A stretch of DNA of 64,000 bases, from NCBI RefSeq assembly GCF_023702675.1, contig NZ_CP098478.1, positions 2,542,001 through 2,606,000 of the forward strand, read 5' to 3'. Position 1 is the first letter of the stretch. Every line of letters starts with the position of its first letter. This document shows positions 43,904 to 53,501 of the stretch, piece after piece. Source of the DNA: Acinetobacter sp. C26M (GTDB lineage: Bacteria; Pseudomonadota; Gammaproteobacteria; Pseudomonadales; Moraxellaceae). A program made the position numbers and the translations under genes. The notes below the pieces were generated by a model that ran no database searches, was not told the origin of the DNA, and was given only the letters and a program-made list of their open reading frames with translations.

Positions 43904-46006
43904 CTACTCTCCTTTGATGCTATTCGCAGTCATCGGGGTTTCTGAATAAACTGCTGGTGCCTCGTTCACTGTTGGTGTTGGACTCGCCAATGCTCTGCGT
44001 ACAATACCAATCGAAGCAATGATCATCACAATCGCAACAATCATAAAGAAGCCACACAGTGCAGCATTGATCTGATTCGACATCACAATGGTTTGCATTT
44101 CAGCAATGGTCTTGGCTGGTGCAAGCACCTCACCACGCGCAATTGCATCCGAGAAACGATTCGCTTGTGCAAGGAAGCCAATTTTTGGATTTTCATGAAA
44201 AATCTTTTGCCAGCCTGCTGTCATTGAAGTAATGAACAAGAAAATCGTCGGGACAATGGTGACCCAAACATACTTCTCTTTCTTCATCTTGAATAGAATG
44301 ACTGTACCCAAGATCAAAGCCATAGATGCCAAGATTTGGTTACCAATACCAAATAACGGCCACAAGGAGTTAATCCCACCTAATGGGTCAACCACACCTT
44401 GATAGACGAAGAATCCCCAACCTGCCACCGCGACAAAGGTCCCAACCAAGTTCCCAAAGAATGAACTTGATTGTTTAATCGCTGGAACCACGATACCCAC
44501 TGTATCTTGCACCATGAAACGGCAAGCGCGTGTACCCGCATCTACTGCAGTTAAAATAAATAATGCTTCAAACAGAATCGCAAAGTGATACCAAAATGCC
44601 ATCATTGAGCGGTTGTTAAAAATCTCTGAAATGATATGTGCCATACCAATTGCAAATGTAGGCGCACCACCTGTACGAGACAGGATTGAACTCTCACCGA
44701 CTTCCTGAGCCAATAAGGTCAACATTTCTGGACTCACCACGAAACCGAGATTACGCACGGCTTCCGCAGCAGTCTCTACCGAGGTCCCTAAAACTGCTGC
44801 TGGCGCATTAATTGCGAAGTAAATGCCTGGATCGAGTACTGTTGCACAGATCATTGCCATGATACCGACGAATGATTCCATCAACATACCGCCATAACCG
44901 ATCATACGAATATTGACTTCGTTATCGACCAATTTCGGTGTCGTACCTGATGCAACCAAGGCATGGAAGCCTGAAATCGCACCACAGGCAATGGTGATAA
45001 ATAAGAAAGGAAATAAACTACCCGCAAATACTGGGCCCGTACCATCAACAAAATGGGTTATTGCAGGCATTTTCAAATCAGGCATCGCAAAGATAATACC
45101 GATAGCCAAACCTGCAATCACACCAATTTTAAGGAAAGTTGATAAGTAGTCACGCGGTGCTAATAACAACCAAACAGGTAAAACTGAGGCGATAAAACCA
45201 TAAATAATTAAGGCCCATGTCAATTGAGTACCACTGAGGGTAAATAGCTGCCCCCAATATGGATCTTTTGCAACGTCCCCACCATATACAATTGCCGCCA
45301 TCATCAGCACAAAGCCAATAATCGATACTTCAGCAATTTTCCCTGGACGTAGATAACGCATATACACGCCCATGAATAAGGCGATTGGAATTGTTGCAGC
45401 AATACTGAACACACCCCATGGACTATGCGCTAATGCTTTGACGACGACCAATGCGAGTACTGCAAGGATAATGATCATCACACCCAACGTACCGAGCATG
45501 ACAATCACACCGGCAAAAGTACCGAGTTCTTGTTTGGCCATTTCGCCTAGAGAGCGACCATCACGACGTGTGGAGATAAATAAAACCAGAAAATCTTGTA
45601 CAGCACCTGCAATCACCACACCGACTAAAAGCCAGATAGTTCCAGGTAAGTAGCCCATTTGCGCTGCGAGAATTGGACCAACTAACGGCCCTGCACCAGC
45701 AATCGCGGCAAAGTGATGACCGAATAGAACAAATTTATTGGTAGGAACATAATCCAGACCATCTGCGAGACGATGAGCTGGGGTTAACCGTTTAGGATTT
45801 AATTCAAAAACTTTGTTTGCAATAAATAAACTATAGAACCGATATGCAATGCTATATACACAGACCGCGGCAAGAACTAACCAGACCGCATTAACATGCT
45901 CACCACGACTAACCGCCAATATCCCAAATGAAATTGCCCCAACAATGGCAACCAAACTCCATAGGAGTTTCGAGGGAAGTGTTGACTTTGCTTGTGTTGT
46001 CTCCAT
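43904..46006 (-). CDS. cstA: Carbon starvation protein / pyruvate transporter CstA
   Basis: CstA is an inner-membrane transporter of pyruvate and possibly peptides, induced on carbon limitation. The 700-residue length and about 16-18 helices fit. Conserved blocks include YVPTNKFVLFGHHFAAIAGA, GPLVGPILAAQMGYLPGT, DFLVLFISTRRDGRSLGEMA, SGFHALVASGTTPKL and GVVDPLGGINSLWPLFGIGN. It leads an operon with ybdD. A 163-bp MITE-like element ends (in transcription order) 32 bp before its ATG, so its promoter region has been altered relative to an uninterrupted ancestor. How it is regulated is not visible. Confidence 0.95.
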   Translation of the reverse strand: METTQAKSTLPSKLLWSLVAIVGAISFGILAVSRGEHVNAVWLVLAAVCVYSIAYRFYSLFIANKVFELNPKRLTPAHRLADGLDYVPTNKFVLFGHHFAAIAGAGPLVGPILAAQMGYLPGTIWLLVGVVIAGAVQDFLVLFISTRRDGRSLGEMAKQELGTFAGVIVMLGTLGVMIIILAVLALVVVKALAHSPWGVFSIAATIPIALFMGVYMRYLRPGKIAEVSIIGFVLMMAAIVYGGDVAKDPYWGQLFTLSGTQLTWALIIYGFIASVLPVWLLLAPRDYLSTFLKIGVIAGLAIGIIFAMPDLKMPAITHFVDGTGPVFAGSLFPFLFITIACGAISGFHALVASGTTPKLVDNEVNIRMIGYGGMLMESFVGIMAMICATVLDPGIYFAINAPAAVLGTSVETAAEAVRNLGFVVSPEMLTLLAQEVGESSILSRTGGAPTFAIGMAHIISEIFNNRSMMAFWYHFAILFEALFILTAVDAGTRACRFMVQDTVGIVVPAIKQSSSFFGNLVGTFVAVAGWGFFVYQGVVDPLGGINSLWPLFGIGNQILASMALILGTVILFKMKKEKYVWVTIVPTIFLFITSMTAGWQKIFHENPKIGFLAQANRFSDAIARGEVLAPAKTIAEMQTIVMSNQINAALCGFFMIVAIVMIIASIGIVRRALASPTPTVNEAPAVYSETPMTANSIKGE

Positions 46007-46038
46007 TCAAAACCTCTCAAATACATAAAGCGTGGTTA

Positions 46039-46201
46039 GGGTCTGTTGACATCTCACTTTACGAGCTATAGCTCTCATTGCGACAGAGAACATTTTTAGA
46101 GGACACAAAGCAGTCTTATGCAATTTAGCTATTCTAAATAATGAGTAGCGATTACAGCTACGCAAGATAATGCAGTGGCAACAAAAAATGTCAGCAAACC
46201 C
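46039..46201. mobile_element. MITE-like non-coding element upstream of cstA
   Basis: The 163-bp element begins GGGTCTGTTGACAT (46039-46052) and ends ATGTCAGCAAACCC (46188-46201), which form 14-base imperfect terminal inverted repeats (12/14). TA dinucleotides flank it directly on both sides (46037-46038 and 46202-46203), consistent with a TA target-site duplication. It has no ORF. An inner palindrome GAGCTATAGCTC is present near the left end. This fits a miniature element mobilised by a transposase elsewhere. The parent IS is not identified. Confidence 0.65.
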
Positions 46202-46292
46202 TATTAGATTTCCCTTTCCATATTTTCTGTAGAAGAAATATCTTTGTAAGTTTACCTTCTAGCTTCAATTATTTATCTAATACTTTGGCATA

Positions 46293-46322
46293 TAAAAAGG
46301 GATGATTGTTTAATCATCCCTT
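46293..46322 (-). terminator. Terminator of efp
   Basis: Arms AAGGGATGATT (46297-46307) and AATCATCCCTT (46312-46322) form a perfect 11-bp stem, with TTTTTATA following on the minus strand. A second, longer imperfect hairpin (ATAATTGTA...TACAATTAT, 46325-46368) spans the efp stop codon. Confidence 0.85.
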
Positions 46323-46364
46323 CGATAATTGTATATCTTGAGTAGCTTAGCCACTCATTTACAA

Positions 46365-46934
46365 TTATGCACGCTCTAGGTAGTCACCTGTACGCGTGTC
46401 TACACGAACACTTTCTTCTTGCTGTACGAATAATGGAACACGTACCACAGCACCTGTTTCAAGCTTCGCTGGTTTACCGCCACCACCAGAAGTATCACCA
46501 CGTACGCCTGGATCAGTTTCAATAATTTTCAACACAACGAAGTTTGGTGGGTTTACGTTCAAAGGTACGCCATTGAATAACATGATCGTACATTTTTCAT
46601 TAGAATCGTCTTTTAACCATTTCGCAGCATCGCCCATTGCTGTTTTGTCAGCAGCGATTTGCTCGAAAGATACAGGATCCATGAAGTTCCACATTTCGCC
46701 ATCGTTGTAGAGGTAATCCATTTCAACTTCTACAATATCAGCTGCTTCTAAAGAGTCACCTGATTTAAATGTTTTTTCTAATACTTTACCAGAGCGAAGG
46801 TTACGTAGTTTCACACGGTTAAACGCTTGACCTTTACCTGGTTTTACATATTCATTTTCCATGATTGAACATGGGTTGCCATCAAGCATAACCTTAAGGC
46901 CTGCTTTAAAATCATTTGTAGAATAATAGGCCAT
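46365..46934 (-). CDS. efp: Translation elongation factor P
   Basis: EF-P relieves ribosome stalling at polyproline stretches. The 189-residue protein has the three-domain EF-P layout. It carries the modification loop [20 protein letters not shown], with Lys34 as the beta-lysylation site, and the C-terminal signature [19 protein letters not shown]. Divergently placed epmB encodes the aminomutase that makes the (R)-beta-lysine used on Lys34, so the lysylation pathway is expected. EpmA is not in this window. The monocistronic unit ends at a strong terminator. Confidence 0.97.
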   Translation of the reverse strand: MAYYSTNDFKAGLKVMLDGNPCSIMENEYVKPGKGQAFNRVKLRNLRSGKVLEKTFKSGDSLEAADIVEVEMDYLYNDGEMWNFMDPVSFEQIAADKTAMGDAAKWLKDDSNEKCTIMLFNGVPLNVNPPNFVVLKIIETDPGVRGDTSGGGGKPAKLETGAVVRVPLFVQQEESVRVDTRTGDYLERA

Positions 46935-47023
46935 GAAAGGCGCACTCCAAACTTAAAACTCAAATCTATTAATGCTAGACTACACGCACAGGTGTGACAC
47001 TAACACTATTTTTAACGTATGGC

Positions 47024-48040
47024 ATGATAAACTATTTACATCAAGAGCAAAACTGGCAATCGCAACTCAGTGACCTAATTACTGATCCCTTAGAGCTGTT
47101 AAATCTGCTTGAGTTATCTACCGATCAGCTATTATCAGGGGCAATCCTCGCTTCTGAACAGTTTAAATTGCGCGTTCCACGTGCATTCGTCGGAAAAATG
47201 AACATTGGTGATCCGTTAGATCCGCTATTGCTCCAAGTCCTACCACATCACCTAGAATTGGAAGAACATCCTGAATTTGTCACTGACCCCTTAGGTGAAG
47301 AAGCCGCTAATCAAATGGCAGGTGTATTACATAAATATCAATCACGGTTTTTATTGACCTTAACGGGTGCATGCGCGATTCACTGTCGCTATTGTTTCCG
47401 TCGTCATTTTCCGTATCAAGAGAATCTCCCGAAGAATGACGACTGGATCAATATAAAACAGTATATTGAGCAAAACCCACAAATCAATGAAGTGATTTTA
47501 AGTGGCGGTGATCCACTCACTTTAAATAATCGAAAAATTTCTTTATGGCTAGAACGTCTAGCATCTCTCCCTCAGATTAAGATATTGAGAATTCATTCAC
47601 GTGTTCCGATTGTAATCCCCAACCGGATTGACGATGAGCTGATTTCTATATTAAAAAACAGTAGGCTACGCATTGTAGTAGTGGTACACTCAAACCACGC
47701 AGCTGAACTCGATGATTTCACCTGCTCGAAGTTGCTACAGTTATCGCTCCACCATATAACCGTCCTCAATCAGGCAGTTTTACTCAAAGGTGTGAACGAT
47801 TCTGCAGAAACTTTAAATGAATTGAGTAGCCGTTTATTTGAAGCAAGAGTAATGCCCTATTACCTTCATGTTTTAGATAAAGTCAAAGGTGCTCAGCATT
47901 TTGATATAAGATCTTCAGAGATAGATCAAATATACAGTGATGTATTAGCGAGTTTGCCAGGATACCTCGTCCCAAAACTCGTTAGGGAAATTGCGGGCGA
48001 AAAAAATAAAACACCGCTTTTTGGGATTCAAACGTTCTGA
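47024..48040 (+). CDS. epmB: EF-P beta-lysylation lysine 2,3-aminomutase EpmB
   Basis: EpmB is a radical-SAM, PLP-dependent enzyme converting L-lysine to (R)-beta-lysine for EF-P. The radical-SAM cluster motif CAIHCRYCFRRHFPYQEN (CxxxCxxC) is present. It also has INEVILSGGDPLTL, LRIHSRVPIVIPNRI, MPYYLHVLDKVKGAQHFD and GYLVPKLVREIAGE. ATG 47024 aligns best with known EpmB starts; an in-frame GTG at 46994 would add 10 residues. No clear Shine-Dalgarno is seen. It is divergent from efp, its substrate's gene. The PilZ gene starts 13 bases after its stop. Confidence 0.95.
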   Translation: MINYLHQEQNWQSQLSDLITDPLELLNLLELSTDQLLSGAILASEQFKLRVPRAFVGKMNIGDPLDPLLLQVLPHHLELEEHPEFVTDPLGEEAANQMAGVLHKYQSRFLLTLTGACAIHCRYCFRRHFPYQENLPKNDDWINIKQYIEQNPQINEVILSGGDPLTLNNRKISLWLERLASLPQIKILRIHSRVPIVIPNRIDDELISILKNSRLRIVVVVHSNHAAELDDFTCSKLLQLSLHHITVLNQAVLLKGVNDSAETLNELSSRLFEARVMPYYLHVLDKVKGAQHFDIRSSEIDQIYSDVLASLPGYLVPKLVREIAGEKNKTPLFGIQTF

Positions 48041-48053
48041 GATTGATAACACA

Positions 48054-49808
48054 ATGATGAATAATGCTTTTTCGGATATTTTCCAAATTCCAACGGTCTT
48101 AACAAGAGACAAACTGAGTTTTTGTGATACCAATTCAAAAAGTTTGAATGAATGGATCTCAAACCTATCAATTATGCAGTTGGGTGATACTTCTAAAGCA
48201 TTGTTTGCTGCCCTATTAGAATTGAGTGAATTAGAGTGCTCTGAAACTTTAAGATTTGATTTAGTTCAAGTATTACATCCGACGATTGAAAACGTTTTAG
48301 GTAGTTTAGAGAAAAACTTTTTCAATCAAGGTGTGATTAGCTCAGATCGGAATGAACATATTATTGAACTCGCAATGTTATTACGTTGTTACTTTGCGGC
48401 AATCTATATCAATATCGTACGCCGTAGTAATGACCAACTTGATCAACAGAAGTTTTCAATTTTCGCACTTAATCAAAAAAAGAATCTGCAAACTGCCAGA
48501 ACCTTAGCGACATTCCAGTCATTACAACAACTGACTCAATTACTGTATCAACAACACATGCTGTATAGCGAACCCGTTGCTGGACAATGGTTAATTGCTC
48601 ATCAACTCTATGATGCAGCAGTCATGCATAAATATCAGCATAACAACTTGGATCAGACTCAAGGCAAACCAAGTTCTATCAGCAATATTACCCAAGCTTA
48701 CGCACAATTGATTTTGATGGATATTTTTAATACCAATCAAATCCGTCAATCTGAAATTCAAGCTTTATTCCAGTGTAGTTTTGATTGGGCCAAAATGGTT
48801 CAAATTTTATCGAAAGAAACTGATTTAACTAAGTACGTAGTCGATACCACTAAAGATCATCCACCGATTTATAATAAGAAACAAAGCTCTGGCTTTAACC
48901 CAAATATTTTTATCAGTACACATAGCCTACTTGATCATGTTACGGCAACGTTGCATAAAAATGCTGAATACATTTCTAAGAACGAAAAAATATATTTAAC
49001 GCCAGCACTGAAATTTCATGTGCAGACCATTTTAGGGACAACTGCTGAACGTCGTCATGAGCGTTATGAATACTCAGCTCAGTTGCATATTTGCTTTGGT
49101 TTACTGACTGCCCATTTTTATCTATCAAAAGCTAAGAATTTCGCAGAGACTTTATTGCTCGACCATAGTTATGGTCTGCAAAACGAATCAAAGTTTATGT
49201 CTGCCTGGGACAAAAAGAGTGCTTCCGACAACCAAGAATCGGCAATTCAGCGGTTAAGCCGTGAAAGCAAAGCAGTTTATCAAGCTGATATTTTAGATAT
49301 CAGTGTGAACGGCTATCGTATTAAGTGGTCTGGAGAAGCACCCAAAAACTTGAGAACTGGCGAATATATTTTAGTCAAAGAAACATCACATGGGCATTGG
49401 CGTGGAGGTGTAATTCGTTGGCTCAAACAATCGAGCGAGAAAAGTCTGGAGCTCGGCTTAGAAGTATTAGCACAAGAGATTTTCCCTTGTGCTGTTCGCA
49501 TACAGGCTGACCGACATGTAAGCAACTATCATCCAACACTTTTATTAAAAAACCAAAATTTGGATGAAACAAAAACAACGTTAATTTTACCAGGTTCACA
49601 AATTTTTAGAGAACACCAAGCTGTTCATTTAAGATTGGGGAAAGAGGAAGTCAAAGTGTATTTATTAAACGCACAATTAATTACCCAGAGTTTTGTTCAA
49701 TTTGAATTTGAACTGCTAAATGATGAGGAACATCCTGTTCTTCAAAAATATATGGCACAAAAAAATATGGACACAATTGATCAAGATTTATGGGAAGCAT
49801 TGAAGTGA
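48054..49808 (+). CDS. PilZ-domain protein
   Basis: The 584-residue cytoplasmic protein is mostly a helical region of unrecognised type (residues about 1-395). A PilZ-like beta-barrel follows at about 400-490: YQADILDISVNGYRIKWSGE, RTGEYILVKETSHGHWRGGV, then IRWLKQ. The DxSxxG half of the c-di-GMP motif is intact (DISVNG). The arginine half is imperfect (RLSR rather than RxxxR), so nucleotide binding is uncertain. The start is ATG 48054 (ATGATG). The gene is followed with overlap by a FimX-like gene, pointing to a c-di-GMP-linked role such as type IV pilus (twitching) control. That role is inference. Confidence 0.85.
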   Translation: MMNNAFSDIFQIPTVLTRDKLSFCDTNSKSLNEWISNLSIMQLGDTSKALFAALLELSELECSETLRFDLVQVLHPTIENVLGSLEKNFFNQGVISSDRNEHIIELAMLLRCYFAAIYINIVRRSNDQLDQQKFSIFALNQKKNLQTARTLATFQSLQQLTQLLYQQHMLYSEPVAGQWLIAHQLYDAAVMHKYQHNNLDQTQGKPSSISNITQAYAQLILMDIFNTNQIRQSEIQALFQCSFDWAKMVQILSKETDLTKYVVDTTKDHPPIYNKKQSSGFNPNIFISTHSLLDHVTATLHKNAEYISKNEKIYLTPALKFHVQTILGTTAERRHERYEYSAQLHICFGLLTAHFYLSKAKNFAETLLLDHSYGLQNESKFMSAWDKKSASDNQESAIQRLSRESKAVYQADILDISVNGYRIKWSGEAPKNLRTGEYILVKETSHGHWRGGVIRWLKQSSEKSLELGLEVLAQEIFPCAVRIQADRHVSNYHPTLLLKNQNLDETKTTLILPGSQIFREHQAVHLRLGKEEVKVYLLNAQLITQSFVQFEFELLNDEEHPVLQKYMAQKNMDTIDQDLWEALK

Positions 49809-51883
49809 GAAATTCTTTACTGTCTAAGAAACTCAAACGGACAGAAACCCGTTTACTAATTATTGACGACAATCAACTTCGTTATAATCAAATTGCCGCG
49901 ATCTTTAAGGCACAAGATCATCAAATTCACGCCACTTTATTAGATGACCTTAAAACATTTGAAAAGCAGCTGAATCTGCCATGGGATATCGTCGTTTTTG
50001 GTCGCGCTTATGATCTAAAAATAGAACAAACTCTTTCTTTAATTCAGGCTTCATCACAACCAAGCTTGCCTGTATTATTCTTAGAACCTGATGACTATAA
50101 CAAAGATCAATATCAGACCTATATTCATAAAGGCATTTATGATGTATTGAATCTTAAAGTTCCTGAAACATTCTATATCAGCATGATCCGAGCACTATCT
50201 TATAGTCGTTTGGTACAAGCTGAACATCGCCTTTTGAATGAATTAGAAGCAGCGCAGTCTCAAGCACAGTCACTCGTTGCAGAAACCCATAAAGCGGTTG
50301 CTATTTTACAAGAAGGTATTCATCTGAGTGTGAATACTGAATATGCCAATCTCTTTGGTTTTAGTAGTGAAGATGAGTTAGTTGGTTTACCCATTCTTGA
50401 TGTTTTGCAACCTGAAGACTTAAGTCAGTTTAAACTGCGTTTTAAAAAGATTTCTCAAGGTCAATTCGAACAAGGACGGTTTGAGCTTCGTACGCAAAAT
50501 CCAACCGTGAAGAATAACCCATTACATATTGAGTTTTTACCTTCAGGTAATGAAGATGAAATCCAACTGAATATTGAATGTGGAACATCAACACCGGCAA
50601 CCATAACAACAGCAACAGCGATTACTACAACCGAAAAAGCTTCAAGCCTAAACAGCACCGTACAACAGATTAATCGACAACTCACCAATCATCCAGCCAA
50701 TGCCAATGCGGTTGTGCTGTTTAGTTTAAGTAGTTGCCCAAATGAAGTTTTCCAAACTGATTGGCAGACTACAAAAGCGTATTTTGCCAACATTCAGAAC
50801 TTCATCAAAGAACAAGTGAATGTGCCTGTCTATTCAATTGACAGCACCCTATATGTCGCTTTATTCCAAGCTGAGTCAAACAGTGTTTTAAATTCACTAT
50901 TGATCGGTTTAAACAGCTTACAGAAACCACAACTTTTAACAACAGCTCAGCACACCTTCCCTTTGCATCTTAAATTGGGTTATTGCGAACTTGCAAAAGC
51001 CATTCCAGACGAAGCGGTTTTTGAGCAAGTTTTGAGTAAAGCATTCACTGCAGCTTTACCAGTATTCAACAGCCCAAAAATTGATACCGATATTGGTTTA
51101 ACAACTGAACATATTCCAACAAAAGTTCAGTTAAGCCTACTGCAAGAGCTTAAACAAAAACTGGATACTGGTGATATTCATCTTAAATATCAGCAACTCT
51201 ATGATAAACAGGATCAACATACACATACTTATGAGGTTTCTGGTGGATTCATCCACAACAATCAATGGCAAGATTTAAGTGATTTTGCTGATCTTAAAGA
51301 TGATGTCGAGCTCTCTGTTCAACTTGATCGCTGGATTTTGGTAGAAGCCTGCAAGCAATTACATAACTTCATCACGCAATATCCAAAAGCCAAACTGATT
51401 GTTAATTTGAACCATCACGTCTTATTGAACGATAAAAAACTACCAGAACTGGTTGCTAAATTACTCACCATTATTGGTAGCAAACAAGCACACCCATTAA
51501 TATTGCAATTCTCTGAACAAGCACTACAACAAAATCTGTCGCAAGCACAACCACAGATTGCCTTACTCCGCCAACATGGTGCAGAAGTTTCAATTCGTGG
51601 TTTCGGTGATTCACTCTATAGTGACTCTATGTTGCAACAGATTGATGCTCAATATTTGAGTCTTCACGGCAAATTAACCAAAATGCTTGCCTCTGAAAAA
51701 GATATGGCAAACTTACAAGAAAAAATCCTGCATTTTATTGGTCAAAAGCCTGTAGAAATCTTCTTGATGGAACTAAATGACATGAACTTGTTTGCAAATG
51801 CATGGAATGTTGAAGCCCGCTTCTTACAAGGTAACTATTTCCAGAAAAAACTCGATCGTTTAACCGATGTACAGGACCAATAA
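49805..51883 (+). CDS. FimX-like degenerate GGDEF/EAL sensor protein
   Basis: The layout resembles P. aeruginosa FimX: an N-terminal REC-like domain (about 10-125, RLLIIDDNQLRYNQIAAIF), a PAS domain (about 150-245), a remnant GGDEF region (about 270-420) and a C-terminal EAL domain (about 435-680). All EAL catalytic motifs are altered. EAL reads YEVSGG, the LEITE-like motif reads LQFSEQ, and the DDFG motif reads RGFGDSLYS. It is therefore predicted to bind c-di-GMP without hydrolysing it. GTG 49805 is chosen because it overlaps the upstream stop as GTGA with GGAAG 7 bases before it; ATG 49790 is the alternative. It is translationally coupled to the PilZ gene. Confidence 0.88.
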   Translation: MRNSLLSKKLKRTETRLLIIDDNQLRYNQIAAIFKAQDHQIHATLLDDLKTFEKQLNLPWDIVVFGRAYDLKIEQTLSLIQASSQPSLPVLFLEPDDYNKDQYQTYIHKGIYDVLNLKVPETFYISMIRALSYSRLVQAEHRLLNELEAAQSQAQSLVAETHKAVAILQEGIHLSVNTEYANLFGFSSEDELVGLPILDVLQPEDLSQFKLRFKKISQGQFEQGRFELRTQNPTVKNNPLHIEFLPSGNEDEIQLNIECGTSTPATITTATAITTTEKASSLNSTVQQINRQLTNHPANANAVVLFSLSSCPNEVFQTDWQTTKAYFANIQNFIKEQVNVPVYSIDSTLYVALFQAESNSVLNSLLIGLNSLQKPQLLTTAQHTFPLHLKLGYCELAKAIPDEAVFEQVLSKAFTAALPVFNSPKIDTDIGLTTEHIPTKVQLSLLQELKQKLDTGDIHLKYQQLYDKQDQHTHTYEVSGGFIHNNQWQDLSDFADLKDDVELSVQLDRWILVEACKQLHNFITQYPKAKLIVNLNHHVLLNDKKLPELVAKLLTIIGSKQAHPLILQFSEQALQQNLSQAQPQIALLRQHGAEVSIRGFGDSLYSDSMLQQIDAQYLSLHGKLTKMLASEKDMANLQEKILHFIGQKPVEIFLMELNDMNLFANAWNVEARFLQGNYFQKKLDRLTDVQDQ

Positions 51884-51932
51884 GGTCTTGTACATCGCAG
51901 CCTACATACCTCTTAGATAAAAGTGTAGGCAC

Positions 51933-51961
51933 AAAAAAACGGGCATATAGCCCGTTTTTTT
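51933..51961 (+). terminator. Bidirectional terminator between FimX-like gene and rpmE
   Basis: ACGGGC (51939-51944) pairs with GCCCGT (51950-51955) around ATATA. It is flanked by A- and T-runs that allow termination from both converging genes. Confidence 0.88.
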
Positions 51962-51972
51962 CTTTCTTGATA

Positions 51973-52197
51973 TTAACGTTTAACAGAACGTGACATACCA
52001 GAGAAACGTTGTTTAAATTTGTCGATACGGCCGCCTGTATCCACATTCTTTTGTTTACCAGTATAGAATGGGTGGCAAGCTGAACATACGTCAAGGTAAA
52101 TAGTTTCTTTACCAAGAGCAGAACGAGTTTCGATTACGTTACCACATGAACAAGTAGCAACTAAGTTTTCGTATTTAGGGTGAATATCGGCGCGCAT
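51973..52197 (-). CDS. rpmE: 50S ribosomal protein L31 (zinc-binding form)
   Basis: L31 is a small protein of the large ribosomal subunit that bridges to the 30S head. The 74-residue protein retains the zinc-binding cysteines of the C+ type: Cys16 and Cys18 in ATCSCGN, and Cys38 and Cys41 in [17 protein letters not shown]-minus paralogue under zinc control may exist elsewhere. AGGAG lies 8 bases before ATG 52197. It is monocistronic, with its promoter presumably within the 199-bp gap to the next gene. Confidence 0.97.
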   Translation of the reverse strand: MRADIHPKYENLVATCSCGNVIETRSALGKETIYLDVCSACHPFYTGKQKNVDTGGRIDKFKQRFSGMSRSVKR

Positions 52198-52396
52198 GGT
52201 CGATGCTCCTATTTAGTAAGAAAGGCTTAAGCTGTTATCGCAATTGATCACTCTCAATTTGAGGAAAGCAAAGTGTTTTCACACTTGCAGATCAACACCA
52301 CAACAGACCATTTCTTTTGACTCACCGAGACTCCAACGGTCAGAGCAAAGCCAACAAGTGCGGAAGATTATACGCCAAAAAATTAAATTTTGCGAA

Positions 52397-53365
52397 CTAT
52401 TCCTGATTTGATTTTGACCAACGATTCGCAATCATGCCGCAGACCATTAACTGAATTTGATGAAAAATCATAATCGGCAGTACGATCATGCCCAAAGGCT
52501 GTCCAATAAAGAGAATTTGTGCCATCGGTACCCCGCTCGCAAGAGTTTTCTTTGAGCTACAAAAGAAAATCGTCACTTGATCAGCATGATTAAAACCCAA
52601 CCACTTAGGGATATACAAAGCAAGCAACATCACAATGGTCAATAAAACTGAACATGCAAGCACTAAATACAGCAAAGTTAATCCACTGACCTGATGCCAT
52701 AAACCTGCCACCACAGCACCACTAAATGCACCATAGACCACCATTAAGATCGATCCCTGATCGAAAGCTTTAACGATACTTGGTACTTTGACCATATAAG
52801 GGAAAACATAAGGACGTAATAATTGTCCTAAAATAAAAGGTACCAGTAGTAACAAGGTGATTTGAATAATCGATGTGGTCGGATCAAAACCATGTTGACT
52901 TTGTCCTAAAATAAAATAGCTCACCAAAATCGGAGTAATAAACATCCCGATAATATTGGAGAAAGATGCGCTACACACAGCAGCAGCAACATTGCCCTTT
53001 GCCATCGAAGTAAATGCAATTGAAGATTGCACTGTCGATGGCAAGAAGCACATAAACAGAAAACCCCAATACAACTGCTGTCCGAGTAATGGTTCCAATA
53101 CAGGTTTAGCCAGCAATCCAATCGCAGGGAAAATCACAAAAGTAAAAGCAAATACCAGAGCATGCATTTTCCAATGCAGCATGCCTTCAACGACAGCTTC
53201 ACGTGATAACTTAGCCCCATGCAAAAAGAACAGTACTGCAATTGCGACCGTGGTTAGAATATTAAAATAATGTGCAATCTGACCTGAGACTGGTAAAAAA
53301 GTCGCCAGTAACACCATTGCAATTAATAATATTGTAAAGCGGTCCACTGCCAGTTGCTTCAACAT
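52397..53365 (-). CDS. SBF-like (bile acid:sodium symporter family) transporter, YfeH-like
   Basis: The 322-residue protein has about nine to ten hydrophobic helices and resembles the YfeH subgroup of the bile acid:sodium symporter superfamily. Characteristic stretches are VAIAVLFFLHGAKLSREAVV, FLPSTVQSSIAFTSMAKGNV, FILGQLLRPYVFPYMVKVPS and TIFFCSSKKTLASGVPMAQI (the last is the superfamily's crossover region). The substrate is unknown. Most bacterial members are not bile-acid carriers. AGGGATAAG precedes ATG 53365. It follows the gloA terminator and is probably a separate unit. Confidence 0.9.
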   Translation of the reverse strand: MLKQLAVDRFTILLIAMVLLATFLPVSGQIAHYFNILTTVAIAVLFFLHGAKLSREAVVEGMLHWKMHALVFAFTFVIFPAIGLLAKPVLEPLLGQQLYWGFLFMCFLPSTVQSSIAFTSMAKGNVAAAVCSASFSNIIGMFITPILVSYFILGQSQHGFDPTTSIIQITLLLLVPFILGQLLRPYVFPYMVKVPSIVKAFDQGSILMVVYGAFSGAVVAGLWHQVSGLTLLYLVLACSVLLTIVMLLALYIPKWLGFNHADQVTIFFCSSKKTLASGVPMAQILFIGQPLGMIVLPIMIFHQIQLMVCGMIANRWSKSNQE

Positions 53366-53397
53366 AACTTATCCCTATCTACTCACTTAAATTATAA

Positions 53398-53446
53398 AGC
53401 CCAATATGATGTTGTTGATCATTTGATCGCATCATCATACTGGGCT
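53398..53446 (-). terminator. Putative terminator downstream of gloA
   Basis: AGCCCAATATGATG (53398-53411) pairs with CATCATACTGGGCT (53433-53446) over 14 bp with one G-U, around a 21-base loop. The U-tract on the minus strand is weak (TTATAATTT). Confidence 0.5.
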
Positions 53447-53501
53447 CTATAAATAAAGCTAGGGCTTTAGCTTAGAAATCTTGGACTAACTAGACCAAAG
53501 A

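Noticed and set aside
46039..46201. Complete insertion sequence
   Set aside because: The element is only 163 bp and contains no transposase frame, so only a MITE-like call is justified.
51735..52115. 126-residue minus-strand frame across the end of the FimX-like gene and rpmE
   Set aside because: It overlaps two well-supported genes, crosses their terminator and has no family resemblance.
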